DNA of 40,804 bases from Bacillota bacterium (GTDB taxonomy: Bacteria; Bacillota; Negativicutes; Sporomusales; Sporomusaceae): the NCBI GenBank assembly GCA_023443285.1, contig JAEZVB010000075.1, positions 1 to 40,804 of the forward strand. Reading direction: 5' to 3'. Both the position numbers and the translations under genes were made by a program. The notes under the pieces were generated by a model. The model had not been told where the DNA came from, ran no database searches, and worked only from the letters and a program-made list of their open reading frames with translations. Below, piece after piece: positions 16,129 to 24,452 of this stretch. Position 1 is the first letter of the stretch; each line of letters begins with the position of its first letter.

Positions 16129-17064
16129 GTGTTCATCATTAAAATATATCTGCATTGCATGGAATGTTTAAGGGAAAATGGAATTCCTAGCTTAAACTTT
16201 GTTGAAGTGGAAATTGATGATAAATTTTATTTTGAAACAACTTGCGAAAATGGGCATCGAACGATAACTTTATTGCAAGCTGAAAAATTTGAAATGCTAT
16301 TCGAATCTGGTTCAATGGCTATGATAGATGGATATTATAGGGAGGCTATTTCCAGTATTGCTTCTTCAGTTGAAAGATTTCATGAATTTTGCTTAAAAGT
16401 AGTATCAATTCACCACAATATGGATAAAGATGAGTTTAATAATATTTGGAATAATATGAAAAATCAATCAGAAAGGCAACTAGGAGCGTTTTATTATATG
16501 TATCTATCAGAATTTAAAATTGCGCCCCCTAAATTTATTGAAAAAAACGCAGCTTTTCGGAATAGTGTTATACATAAAGGATATATTCCTAATCGAGATG
16601 AAGCTTATAAATACATTGAGGAGGCGTACAAGTACATTATTGATATTTTAAAGATATTAAAAACGCAATATGGTGATAGCATTTCAAAGTTGACATTGAT
16701 GAATCTAAAAAATGCTATTCCAATAAATAATAAGTTGCCAGTTTCTACGATGGCGGGATTATCGATTTTAGGTTTAATTTCACATGGAAATGAGTGCTTG
16801 GCTAAACCATTTAGCCAAGCACTCAAAGAATTAGAAGAAAAGAATAAGTTCTTAAGAAAACACTACGAAAGTTTAGCAACTATTAAAGAAGATAATGATA
16901 TCAAAATATTTACTCATATAGATGATGAAATTATTATTAGAGCACATTATGATGTTGAGACGGGGGAGATATTGGGGTTTTATCCATCTAATATACAATA
17001 TTCTCATATACCTGCCCCAGTTGTTGACTTAACAATGGCAGGTGGCTTTGCGAAAACAAGGTAA
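16129..17064 (+). CDS. HEPN-domain protein with N-terminal zinc finger, putative RNase toxin
   Basis: 311 residues from a GTG. AGAGGTG overlaps that codon and would better fit initiation 9-10 nt later at an ATT or further in at ATG 16159, so the start is uncertain. Residues C10-x2-C13 and C39-x3-H43 form a likely zinc finger. A helical region (about 60-190) contains R144-N-S-V-I-H149, the Rx4-6H motif with a polar residue after R that defines HEPN ribonucleases and toxins, followed by NRDEAYKYIEEAYKYIIDIL. The C-terminal about 110 residues are unassigned. HEPN proteins commonly act in abortive infection by cleaving RNA. The dGTPase-like gene follows on the same strand after 159 bp, so the two probably form a module. 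Confidence 0.75.
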   Translation: MFIIKIYLHCMECLRENGIPSLNFVEVEIDDKFYFETTCENGHRTITLLQAEKFEMLFESGSMAMIDGYYREAISSIASSVERFHEFCLKVVSIHHNMDKDEFNNIWNNMKNQSERQLGAFYYMYLSEFKIAPPKFIEKNAAFRNSVIHKGYIPNRDEAYKYIEEAYKYIIDILKILKTQYGDSISKLTLMNLKNAIPINNKLPVSTMAGLSILGLISHGNECLAKPFSQALKELEEKNKFLRKHYESLATIKEDNDIKIFTHIDDEIIIRAHYDVETGEILGFYPSNIQYSHIPAPVVDLTMAGGFAKTR

Positions 17065-17223
17065 GTGTAGAATAAAAAATAGTACACTAGTATGCGACAA
17101 TGATTAATTTGTATACTTGTGATTTCGATGCATAAACAATTTGTTACTTATTGATGTAATGACATTCAGGTGGAGTATGGATTAAAGTCATTTATTGAGG
17201 TTGAAGAGGAGAGGGTGTTTTCA

Positions 17224-19140
17224 ATGAAAGTGTTAATCTGGAAATATATAATTGGTCCATCTTTTCAATATCAAGTGCTAGAAGATTATCTTACAAGGCA
17301 GAAAACCTACATACACGACCCTAAAAGAAACGAGAAGGAAAAAATAGCATATGCTTTTGAAGGTAGCAATAATAAAGAAATACTAACCATTGTTGCTGGG
17401 TATGACCCTCGAAAGGCCAGTATTGAAAAAATTTGGGTGACTAAGTGCCGACAAGAGGAATATTCACTGAAATTGAAAATTAATGCCTTTAAGAATTTAA
17501 ATGAATTAGAAATAGCGCAATTAAAGAATCTCTATGAAATATCTACGTCTAGCGGTACTACTCACAGGTTGGAGACCACACCTTCATATTTGTTTGTTAA
17601 AGACTTACCCAAAAGAAAACTGGTTGACATTATTTATGAATCTAATCACTATTCCCTAAAGAAAAGTATACAAAATATTTATCAACCAGGTGCATATAGT
17701 TCTTTATCTACAGAGGCTATTTATCAGTATGAGATTGAACAAAATTTGCATCCTCTTGCACAAAGAAGTAAATATGCCAAAAGACCTCTTGGAATAATAC
17801 CCCCTGACGAATCAAGAAATGAATTTCAACGGGATAAAGAAAGAATTATCCATTCAAAAGCATTTCGACGAACTGTTGATAAAGCGCAGGTTTACAATAC
17901 TTCTAAAGGTGACCATTATCGTAAGCGACTTACACACTCACTGGAGGTCTCACAAATTGCTAGAGCCGTAGGACGGCAACTAAAACTGCATGAGGATTTG
18001 ATTGAAGCAATTGCAATAGGACATGATGTAGGACATACTCCCTTTGGTCATGAGGGGGAGCGCCAATTAGACTTAATAATGTCTGGTAAGATACAATTAT
18101 TAAGCGGACATGAGGCCGAACATTTAGGTGGATTTAAACATAACTACCAAAGTGTTAGGTTAGTAAATTACTTGGAAGAGAAGTATGCTGATTACGAGGG
18201 GCTAGATATCAGTTTCCAAGTAATGGAAGGAATGCTGAAGCATACTAGTATTAAACAACATAAAATAGGAAAGAGAAATTGTGATGACTGCTTAACTGGA
18301 TGCTTTAAAATAGATGATTTTCTTATCATTGGTAACGAGAGTTTTTTGCATTTAGATAAAGATTTTTGTTCAACGTTAGAAGGTCAAGTCGTAGCAATAG
18401 CCGATGAAATTGCACAACGAGGTCATGATTTGGATGATGGAATTGCAAGTAGGGTTCTATCTATTGATATTCTAGTTGAAGAAATAAGTAACGAAGCCGC
18501 TAAAGATACCAGAATGAACAAATTGAAAGAGTTAGTATTAGACTGTCTTCATAAGGTTCAGAAATCTGGGCGGGAATACGTTGATGAGGAAGACTTAAAA
18601 AGAGCTGTAATAACCCCTGCTATCTTAGGATATTTCATGCAAAATCTTATAAAAAATTCTCAGGCTAAAATGAAGGAGTACAGTGCCAAGTACCCTGATT
18701 TCAATTGCGCCCCAGTTATTGAAGAGCAAGTTATAGAATTTCATGAGGACGATAAATTTGTATTAGACAAACTAGAAGAGATAATAAAATCACGAATAAT
18801 CAATTCACAAGAGGTAAACTGTTTTGATGGGAAGTCAGCATATATAATTAGAAAACTTTTTAAGGCATATTATTGCAATCCTAGGCAATTACCTGATAAT
18901 ACCATTAAGAGGATTAATAAGGAATTAAAACTATTGAATATACCTTATGTTGATATACGGAAAGGAAAAAAAGATGATGTTGAGTCCGAAATTAGAATAT
19001 TCCAGGGACTTCAATCAAGTGAAAATGATGCACAGGATTTTGCCAAGTATAATATTTTTATGAGAAGTATAACCGATTTAATTAGTGGTATGACTGATGA
19101 CTATGCAAATGCTCAATTCCAGAATTTATATATATCATAA
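17224..19140 (+). CDS. dGTPase-like HD-domain triphosphohydrolase with long N-terminal extension
   Basis: 638 residues from the ATG preceded by GAGGAGAGGG; 18 further codons are open upstream without a site. The HD-domain core is clear: RIIHSKAFRRTVDKAQV, then H238 (LTHSLEVSQIAR), H267-D268 (IGHDVGHTPFGHEGE) and D394 (VAIADEIAQRGHDLDD), the metal-ligand set of deoxyguanosine triphosphate triphosphohydrolases, which convert dGTP to deoxyguanosine and tripolyphosphate. About 170 N-terminal residues (IGPSFQYQVLEDYLTRQKTY onward) are outside the usual enzyme. A cysteine-rich insert (NCDDCLTGC) is also present. dGTP depletion by such enzymes is a known anti-phage strategy; defence function here is inferred from that and from the HEPN neighbour. 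Confidence 0.88.
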   Translation: MKVLIWKYIIGPSFQYQVLEDYLTRQKTYIHDPKRNEKEKIAYAFEGSNNKEILTIVAGYDPRKASIEKIWVTKCRQEEYSLKLKINAFKNLNELEIAQLKNLYEISTSSGTTHRLETTPSYLFVKDLPKRKLVDIIYESNHYSLKKSIQNIYQPGAYSSLSTEAIYQYEIEQNLHPLAQRSKYAKRPLGIIPPDESRNEFQRDKERIIHSKAFRRTVDKAQVYNTSKGDHYRKRLTHSLEVSQIARAVGRQLKLHEDLIEAIAIGHDVGHTPFGHEGERQLDLIMSGKIQLLSGHEAEHLGGFKHNYQSVRLVNYLEEKYADYEGLDISFQVMEGMLKHTSIKQHKIGKRNCDDCLTGCFKIDDFLIIGNESFLHLDKDFCSTLEGQVVAIADEIAQRGHDLDDGIASRVLSIDILVEEISNEAAKDTRMNKLKELVLDCLHKVQKSGREYVDEEDLKRAVITPAILGYFMQNLIKNSQAKMKEYSAKYPDFNCAPVIEEQVIEFHEDDKFVLDKLEEIIKSRIINSQEVNCFDGKSAYIIRKLFKAYYCNPRQLPDNTIKRINKELKLLNIPYVDIRKGKKDDVESEIRIFQGLQSSENDAQDFAKYNIFMRSITDLISGMTDDYANAQFQNLYIS

Positions 19141-19327
19141 CTTTTGTGTAGAGATTTGTTGATATAAATATGTTGTTATAAATGAAGTTCTAAAGGTGTT
19201 GTCCAATTCATCCTATTTTTGGGTAGTCAGAAGTCGATAATTGTGTTATACTGTGGTCGGACGTAGGTTAAGAAAACGTAGTATTTATGCGGATTCAGAG
19301 GTTTCTTATCTCGCTCTCTTCTCGGCT

Positions 19328-19374
19328 CTTCCCAAGCCGTGGGTCGCGAGTTCGAATCTCGTTGCCCGCTCCAG
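19328..19374. repeat. attR: right end of the integrative element
   Basis: Exact 47-bp copy of the tRNA-Gly 3' half from the anticodon loop through CCAG. No acceptor 5' half precedes it, so it is not a functional tRNA. With attL it bounds about 16.3 kb. Beyond it the sequence runs into a terminator-like hairpin, probably the original tRNA terminator. Confidence 0.93.
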
Positions 19375-19382
19375 TAAAATCA

Positions 19383-19413
19383 AGCCTTCCGGCGAATTGT
19401 CGGAAGGCTTTTT
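19383..19413 (+). terminator. Probable original terminator of the tRNA-Gly gene
   Basis: AGCCTTCCG and CGGAAGGCT form the stem, followed by TTTTT. It follows attR directly, where the tRNA terminator would sit before integration. Confidence 0.85.
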
Positions 19414-19634
19414 GCGTTAGGAAGGCAATATGGAAATTAATAAGACACTACCACCGTCCCAGCGGCTCCTTTTGGCAGGGAGCACACCATTCGTTTGGGG
19501 GTGGGATTTTTATTTTTTCGCCTGCCGGGTAACTGGTGGGCGGCTTTTTATTCTGTGCAAGAAAATAGTCTTAAAGTCATATGAATCACATAAAATAGTA
19601 ATGTGTTTATTAATAGTTTTACGGAGGTGAATTT

Positions 19635-20471
19635 ATGTTAAAAAAAATAATTATTATGGCATGCCTAATTCTATCATTGCCTAGCTTAAATTTAGCTGAG
19701 GAGTGGAAGGACAAAAAAGTAGATTTTTCCTTAATTAAGCATGTTGTGGTTCTGGGGCCATTAAATAATGTAAAGGAAATATTGCCCCAGCAGCAAAGTT
19801 CAACGCAACCTCAAACGGAATTTGTATTCCCGAATTCTTCTACATTTGTACAAGGGCCGATAGTAAAATCAACAGTAGAAACATCTCCTTCTCTGAACGA
19901 TATAATCAACGGTGATGGAACATTAAATTCATCACGAAGAGAAGCGCTCGACGACACTTTATTGACCCGAATTTATAATAAAGAGAGTAAACGGTGGAAA
20001 AATGTTCTCATACCGGCAGATCAATTAAAAGGACAATGGTTATCTCTTACATGGGATAATTCGATTAATGATAAAAATAATATACTTAAGATATTAAGTC
20101 AAGAATCTGGTGTAAAGTATGCGGAGGCGTTATTAGTTATTGAGATTAATGATTCAGGTGTAGGAGAAAATTATATTCCTGAATCAATGGATACGATATT
20201 AGTAAATAGACCATATCAACAGACAATGTATGACTCTAGTACAATGCGTGTTTATACAACGAGTATTGATAATTATGTTTCTGAGACGGTAACGAAGCCC
20301 GCTCACTATGAATATTATGGATGGACATCGGGAACGTTCAAATTATACGATGCGAAATCAGGTATGCTGATTTGGTCTTACTCTAAAGATGAAACTGATG
20401 ACAAGATGTATGACGCAGCAATGCACTTTATTAAAAATGGATTAAAAAAATTGCCGATTTCCAAAGAATAG
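19635..20471 (+). CDS. Predicted secreted protein, function unknown
   Basis: 278 residues with a signal peptide at 1-21 (KKIIIMACLILSLPSLNLAE) and no lipobox cysteine, so exported but not an obvious lipoprotein. GGAGGTG precedes the ATG. The mature part has FSLIKHVVVLGPLNNVKEIL, a strand-rich centre (GVKYAEALLVIEINDSG) and a tyrosine-rich YEYYGWTSGTFKLYDAKSG region near the end, resembling periplasmic envelope-lipoprotein-type folds in which a value is compared or converted. No family named. It lies between two tRNA-end repeats and may be cargo of an older integration. Confidence 0.75.
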   Translation: MLKKIIIMACLILSLPSLNLAEEWKDKKVDFSLIKHVVVLGPLNNVKEILPQQQSSTQPQTEFVFPNSSTFVQGPIVKSTVETSPSLNDIINGDGTLNSSRREALDDTLLTRIYNKESKRWKNVLIPADQLKGQWLSLTWDNSINDKNNILKILSQESGVKYAEALLVIEINDSGVGENYIPESMDTILVNRPYQQTMYDSSTMRVYTTSIDNYVSETVTKPAHYEYYGWTSGTFKLYDAKSGMLIWSYSKDETDDKMYDAAMHFIKNGLKKLPISKE

Positions 20472-20693
20472 TTCTGTGTAATTGTAGTTGTAATATAAAT
20501 ACCAAATCAAAGCCCCCACCGATTTGAAGTTCGCCCTGTCAAGTAGACAGTTAAAAAACAAAAGTAGTGATGTCAATCTTTTGTAAAGGGTGGCATCATT
20601 TTTTATGCAGTATAGAGAAGCGTGGGGACGGTTTGCTTTGCTCCACTCTCTGTTTTTTGTTCTAGGCTAAAGAAAAAATAACAGAGTGCATGA

Positions 20694-20749
20694 CCGTGGG
20701 TCGCGAGTTCAAATCTCGTTGCCCGCTCCAGTAAAATCAAGCCTTCCGG
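20694..20749. repeat. Third tRNA-Gly 3'-end copy, outer att scar
   Basis: From CCGTGGGTCGCGAG through CCAG and on to CCTTCCGG it matches the attR region over 56 bp with one change (TTCAAAT for TTCGAAT). The following hairpin has decayed relative to the copy at 19383. This suggests an older attachment site, with the 1.36 kb between it and attR being the remainder of a tandem insertion. Confidence 0.85.
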
Positions 20750-20957
20750 GCATTTGCTTAGAGGGCTTTTAAGTATTATGAAGGCAATGACGGCATTGAT
20801 AAATAATGACCGCAATAGTAGCCGAGTTGCCGTCAATTGATTATCGAAATAGGACTTTAGAACTACGATTTGGGGCTTTAGTCTTAAGGAATTGCCAAAT
20901 AATACGATAATATAGTAAAGATAGTAAATCGCTGACCTATAAGTCCAGGCGAATAAT
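20750..20957. other. Gap right of the outer att copy, nothing clear
   Basis: No supported coding frame, and no repeat or strong hairpin. A promoter for the two tiny genes that follow is expected here but cannot be placed. Confidence 0.5.
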
Positions 20958-21041
20958 ATGGATTTAAAAGTAGCAGTCATCCGAGCTAATCAAAGCTACA
21001 AGCAAGGATTGACTGTTCCTAAAGAAGGGGGATACTATTGA
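20958..21041 (+). CDS. Possible 27-residue peptide upstream of a small gene
   Basis: Short ATG frame ending VPKEGGYY, whose stop lies one base before the next ATG. The AAGAAGGGGG that would serve the next gene lies inside it, so it may be a leader peptide coupled to it. Weak evidence on its own. Confidence 0.3.
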   Translation: MDLKVAVIRANQSYKQGLTVPKEGGYY

Positions 21042-21042
21042 T

Positions 21043-21183
21043 ATGGTCTTAAAAAATGAAGCTTCTAGTTCGCGCGAGGTGACTGAAATACTTAGCTTAA
21101 TCAAAGGGTGGGTTAGTCAAATTAATAATCATCCGTTAAGCAAAGCAGAACGGGAAGAGTTAATTAGATTACTAACTAAGTGA
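21043..21183 (+). CDS. Small hypothetical protein, 46 residues
   Basis: Short acidic helical protein containing EVTEILSLIKGWVSQINNHP followed by LSKAEREELIRLL. A G-rich ribosome site (AAGAAGGGGG) lies about 11 nt upstream, and a strong terminator follows the stop within 10 bp, both supporting a real gene. No known family. Confidence 0.6.
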   Translation: MVLKNEASSSREVTEILSLIKGWVSQINNHPLSKAEREELIRLLTK

Positions 21184-21191
21184 TAAAACGT

Positions 21192-21213
21192 AAGAGCCGT
21201 CTGGCTCTTTTTT
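21192..21213 (+). terminator. Terminator after the small gene
   Basis: AAGAGCC-GTCT-GGCTCTT followed by a T-run. Confidence 0.9.
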
Positions 21214-21427
21214 CATCCCAAATACAGGAGACGGGTTTAAACAGGTTTGAATCTGATACCAAAGCGGCATTTGGGATTTTGTCGAATATAGATTATTTGT
21301 GGAAATAAAACAGGAATTATGATGTTTTTAGGGAATCTCAAATAAATGATGTTTCTAAGTATTTTCGTTATTGTGGTATTTATTGGAGTCTGTTTTCTTC
21401 CAATATATCGAAAGGAACGATCCTTAT

Positions 21428-23026
21428 ATGACAAGCAAAAATTATGCAATAAAAATTTCTTTGGTATATTTTGTATTTGGGGTAATATGGATTTTTCTAT
21501 CTGATACTATTGTTGGATTTTTATCTTTACATAGAGATGCTGCGCTTTTGTTTTCGGTTATAAAAGGCTGGATTTTTGTTAGTTTGTCGGCGTTGCTTAT
21601 TTATATTATTGCCAACCGATATATACAAAGATTAGCTTACTCTAACCAGTTGCAACAAGAAATTTTGCATGCTATTCCAGATTTAATTTTACGTATTGAT
21701 TGTCATGGGAATTTTCTTGACTATAAACCGGCAAACTTTGATCCCTATGTTTCTCCAAATCAATTCTTAGGGAAAAACATTGCGGACATTTTTTCCCAGG
21801 AATTGGCACAGCAGGCACTTGGTCATATAAACCAGGCCATTAGTAGTGGAAAGATACAACTTATGGAGTACCAGCTGCCACAAAATGACCAAGTACGTTT
21901 CTTTGAAGCTCGGTTTGTCAAAAATAGTGACTCCGAGGTAATGGCAATAGTCAGAGATATCACTTATAAAAAGCAAATCGAACAAAGGTTAGAACTTCTT
22001 AGCATAAAGGATTCACTTACTGAAGTGTATAACCGTACTTATTTCGAGGAGCAAATACTTAAGATCGGCAGGCAAAATGGAAAAAGCGTTGGCATTATCG
22101 TCTGTGATGTTGATGGTCTAAAATTAATTAATGATACACTAGGGCATTTTTCAGGCGATGAATTACTCAAGACTGTAGCCAAAATACTGAGTTCCTGCAT
22201 ATCTCCCCTCGATATTGTCGCTAGAATTGGCGGAGATGAATTTGCAATATTGGTGTCAAATCCCGAGACCCAGAAAATGAACGAGTTATCTAAGGCAATT
22301 AAAATGTCGATAGAAAAATATAATGATACTAATCACCAACTTCCGTTAAGTCTTTCTAGTGGCTGGGCGATAGGCTTTGGGGATATCAATTCGCTGTTTA
22401 AAGAGGCGGATAACAACATGTATCGGGAAAAAATGCATAAGGGTTTAAGTACACGTAGTGCAATAGTACAGGCTATGATGCAAGCGCTAGAAGCCAGAGA
22501 CTACATTACAGAAGGGCATGCCGAGCGACTGGAAAGCCTGGTTGCAGATTTTGCTCAGAGAATTCAACTGTCTGGACCAATGGTTGCCGACTTGAAGCTT
22601 CTAGCAAAGTTTCATGATATAGGGAAAGTGGGTATTCCTGACAGTATCCTATTTAAACCGGGAAGACTAACGCCTGATGAAGTTTCTGTTATGCGTCGTC
22701 ATTGTGATATTGGTTTTCGGATAGCAAAATCAGTGCCAGACTTAGCTCCTATTGCTGATTGGATTCTAAAGCACCAGGAATGGTGGAATGGAGAAGGATA
22801 TCCCCTTAATCTTGCTGGCGAAGAGATTCCATTGGCCTGTCGTATACTTGCGCTAGCTGATGCCTTTGATGCTATGACCAATGACCGTCCATATCGCAAA
22901 GCCATGCGTTATCAAGAGGCTATTGACGAAATACGCAAATGTGCTGGAACTCAATTTGACCCTGTTCTTACTGAACAATTCATTGAAATGTTAACTGATT
23001 TATTGAAGACGGAGGAACTGTCTTGA
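21428..23026 (+). CDS. Membrane PAS-GGDEF-HD-GYP cyclic-di-GMP protein
   Basis: 532 residues from an ATG with AAAGGA upstream; a longer frame exists without a site. Two membrane helices near residues 8-55 (ISLVYFVFGVIWIFLSDTIV; GWIFVSLSALLIYIIANRYI) lead to a PAS-like domain (about 75-185), then a diguanylate cyclase domain with intact GGDEF at 268-272, then an HD-GYP phosphodiesterase domain with H396-D397 (FHDIGKVGIPDSIL) and G457-Y458-P459 (NGEGYP). GGDEF makes and HD-GYP degrades cyclic di-GMP, so it is potentially bifunctional or one domain regulates the other; it should act at the inner face of the membrane. It appears monocistronic. Confidence 0.95.
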   Translation: MTSKNYAIKISLVYFVFGVIWIFLSDTIVGFLSLHRDAALLFSVIKGWIFVSLSALLIYIIANRYIQRLAYSNQLQQEILHAIPDLILRIDCHGNFLDYKPANFDPYVSPNQFLGKNIADIFSQELAQQALGHINQAISSGKIQLMEYQLPQNDQVRFFEARFVKNSDSEVMAIVRDITYKKQIEQRLELLSIKDSLTEVYNRTYFEEQILKIGRQNGKSVGIIVCDVDGLKLINDTLGHFSGDELLKTVAKILSSCISPLDIVARIGGDEFAILVSNPETQKMNELSKAIKMSIEKYNDTNHQLPLSLSSGWAIGFGDINSLFKEADNNMYREKMHKGLSTRSAIVQAMMQALEARDYITEGHAERLESLVADFAQRIQLSGPMVADLKLLAKFHDIGKVGIPDSILFKPGRLTPDEVSVMRRHCDIGFRIAKSVPDLAPIADWILKHQEWWNGEGYPLNLAGEEIPLACRILALADAFDAMTNDRPYRKAMRYQEAIDEIRKCAGTQFDPVLTEQFIEMLTDLLKTEELS

Positions 23027-23121
23027 GATTGACGTACCCCCCTCTCTTAGTCTATCTGGTGGTTAATTAAATAAAACAACACCGCGAAAAAGCTGATCTG
23101 TCAAACGCTAAATTAAGCAAA

Positions 23122-23150
23122 ATAAAAAATAGCGAGATTAATTCTCGCTA
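23122..23150 (-). terminator. Terminator overlapping the stop of the small minus-strand gene
   Basis: TAGCGAGA-TTAAT-TCTCGCTA with an A-run on its left, so a T-run in the minus direction. The right arm contains the stop codon. Confidence 0.8.
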
Positions 23151-23300
23151 TGGTGGTGTAATTTTTTCCTTATTATACTCTGCAGCCGAACGCAGTGCAG
23201 CTTTTTCTACTGGAGGATCTGATTCTCTAAGGGAAGGTGGCTCGGGGTTATTGGGACCATACCCAACTGATGCATTGGTTTTTTCATTAGATTTTTCCAT
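23148..23300 (-). CDS. Small proline-rich protein, 50 residues
   Basis: Clear ATG with GGAGG 8 nt upstream. The product contains ASVGYGPNNPEPPSLRESDP and ends KEKITPP, with no membrane segment. The combination of ribosome site, frame and overlapping terminator supports a real gene. Function unknown; it may be an intrinsically disordered protein. Confidence 0.7.
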   Translation of the reverse strand: MEKSNEKTNASVGYGPNNPEPPSLRESDPPVEKAALRSAAEYNKEKITPP

Positions 23301-23416
23301 AAAGGTTGCCTCCACAGAGCTGATTTTGTTAGTTAGGTTATGTAGATTGTTATTATTTATGCGGGGTGGTGGCTTTGGGCATTTGTAACAACAGGATCGA
23401 AGGTCTACAATTATAA

Positions 23417-24277
23417 TTAGCTTGCACTATATTGGGCATATTTTTTCGGAGATATGCCCACTGCTTTGGTAAAAGCTTTTAAAAAGTTGCTATAATCATT
23501 AAAGCCGCATTGCTCACAAACTTCGCTGACGCCCAAATCCGTGGATAATAAAGCTTTGGCTATGGTAATACGGCGGGCATTAATGTACTTGTTAATCGTG
23601 GTGCCTGTAGTGGCCTTAAAAATCCTGCAGATATAAGAGGTACTGAGATAGAACCGGTCTGCCAGTTGTTCTACGGTAATGTCCTCGGTGATATGCTGAT
23701 TGATATAGGAAAGGATTTCTTGTACTTGCTGATTATACTGAAAGTTGGAATCCGCGATTTCCGAACTATGGTTATTTATAAATAAACCATTGAGCATAAC
23801 CATCAGCTCCATAAAAGCTACTCGTTCGATGATATCCTTGCCAAATTCGTTAGATGTTGTAATTTTGCTAATAAAATATAAAAAGCGATGCTGCTGCTCT
23901 TTGTTTAATGAAATCCGATGGTTGAATATCTGATTGCGCTCAGTAAAACAATAGTTAAGATCTGTTTTGGCAGTCGAAATTTCCTTTAAGAAATCAGGAT
24001 GGATAGTAATAATAATACGTTCATGAATTATATTGTTAATTTGGGTTAAACAATGGCTCTCAAATTGGTTGATAATAAACAAATCTCCCGGATTAATATC
24101 ATAAAAGCGATTGTCGATAAGAAATTGTTTCCCGCCTGAAATGGAATAGTATATTTCATAACAATCATGGATATGCATATTCATGATAGATTCTTCCTGG
24201 TGCAAATGGGCAATAGCATAATATTTGTTTTCCAGGCATTCTGTGATGGCTGCTTTACATGAAGTGAAGGTTTGCAT
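23417..24277 (-). CDS. AraC-family transcriptional regulator
   Basis: 286 residues from the second ATG, which has AAAGGA at proper distance; an ATG two codons earlier is too close to that site. The N-terminal cupin sensor (residues about 20-110: HIHDCYEIYYSISGGKQFLI, GDLFIINQFESH) precedes the two-helix-turn-helix AraC domain at the C-terminus (VEQLADRFYLSTSYICRIFK; VSEVCEQCGFNDYSNFLKAF). It is divergent from the dehydrogenase gene across 175 bp and probably controls that pair in response to a sugar acid. Confidence 0.93.
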   Translation of the reverse strand: MQTFTSCKAAITECLENKYYAIAHLHQEESIMNMHIHDCYEIYYSISGGKQFLIDNRFYDINPGDLFIINQFESHCLTQINNIIHERIIITIHPDFLKEISTAKTDLNYCFTERNQIFNHRISLNKEQQHRFLYFISKITTSNEFGKDIIERVAFMELMVMLNGLFINNHSSEIADSNFQYNQQVQEILSYINQHITEDITVEQLADRFYLSTSYICRIFKATTGTTINKYINARRITIAKALLSTDLGVSEVCEQCGFNDYSNFLKAFTKAVGISPKKYAQYSAS

Positions 24278-24452
24278 GTGCATCTATCCTTTCTTATGGT
24301 AATTATAAGTGCCCTGTTCAAGATATGCAATATTTATAAGAAAGAATGACAGGATTATGAAAAACTAGTATGGTATACTTGTTGCATAAGGTACATTGAT
24401 AAAAATATAGATCAACCGGGATTTTGAATAAAATAAGGGAGGTAGGGATTAG

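Noticed and set aside
19287..19532. Plus-strand frame across attR (RGSRVRISLPAP)
   Set aside because: Another tRNA-derived artefact frame spanning the att repeat and terminator.
20603..20980. Minus-strand frame with ERATRFELATHGHA
   Set aside because: Antisense reading of the tRNA 3'-end copy; RATRFELAT is a common artefact of such regions, and no ribosome site is present.
21214..21427. Cyclic-di-GMP riboswitch before the GGDEF gene
   Set aside because: No GEMM-type conserved core was seen in the leader.
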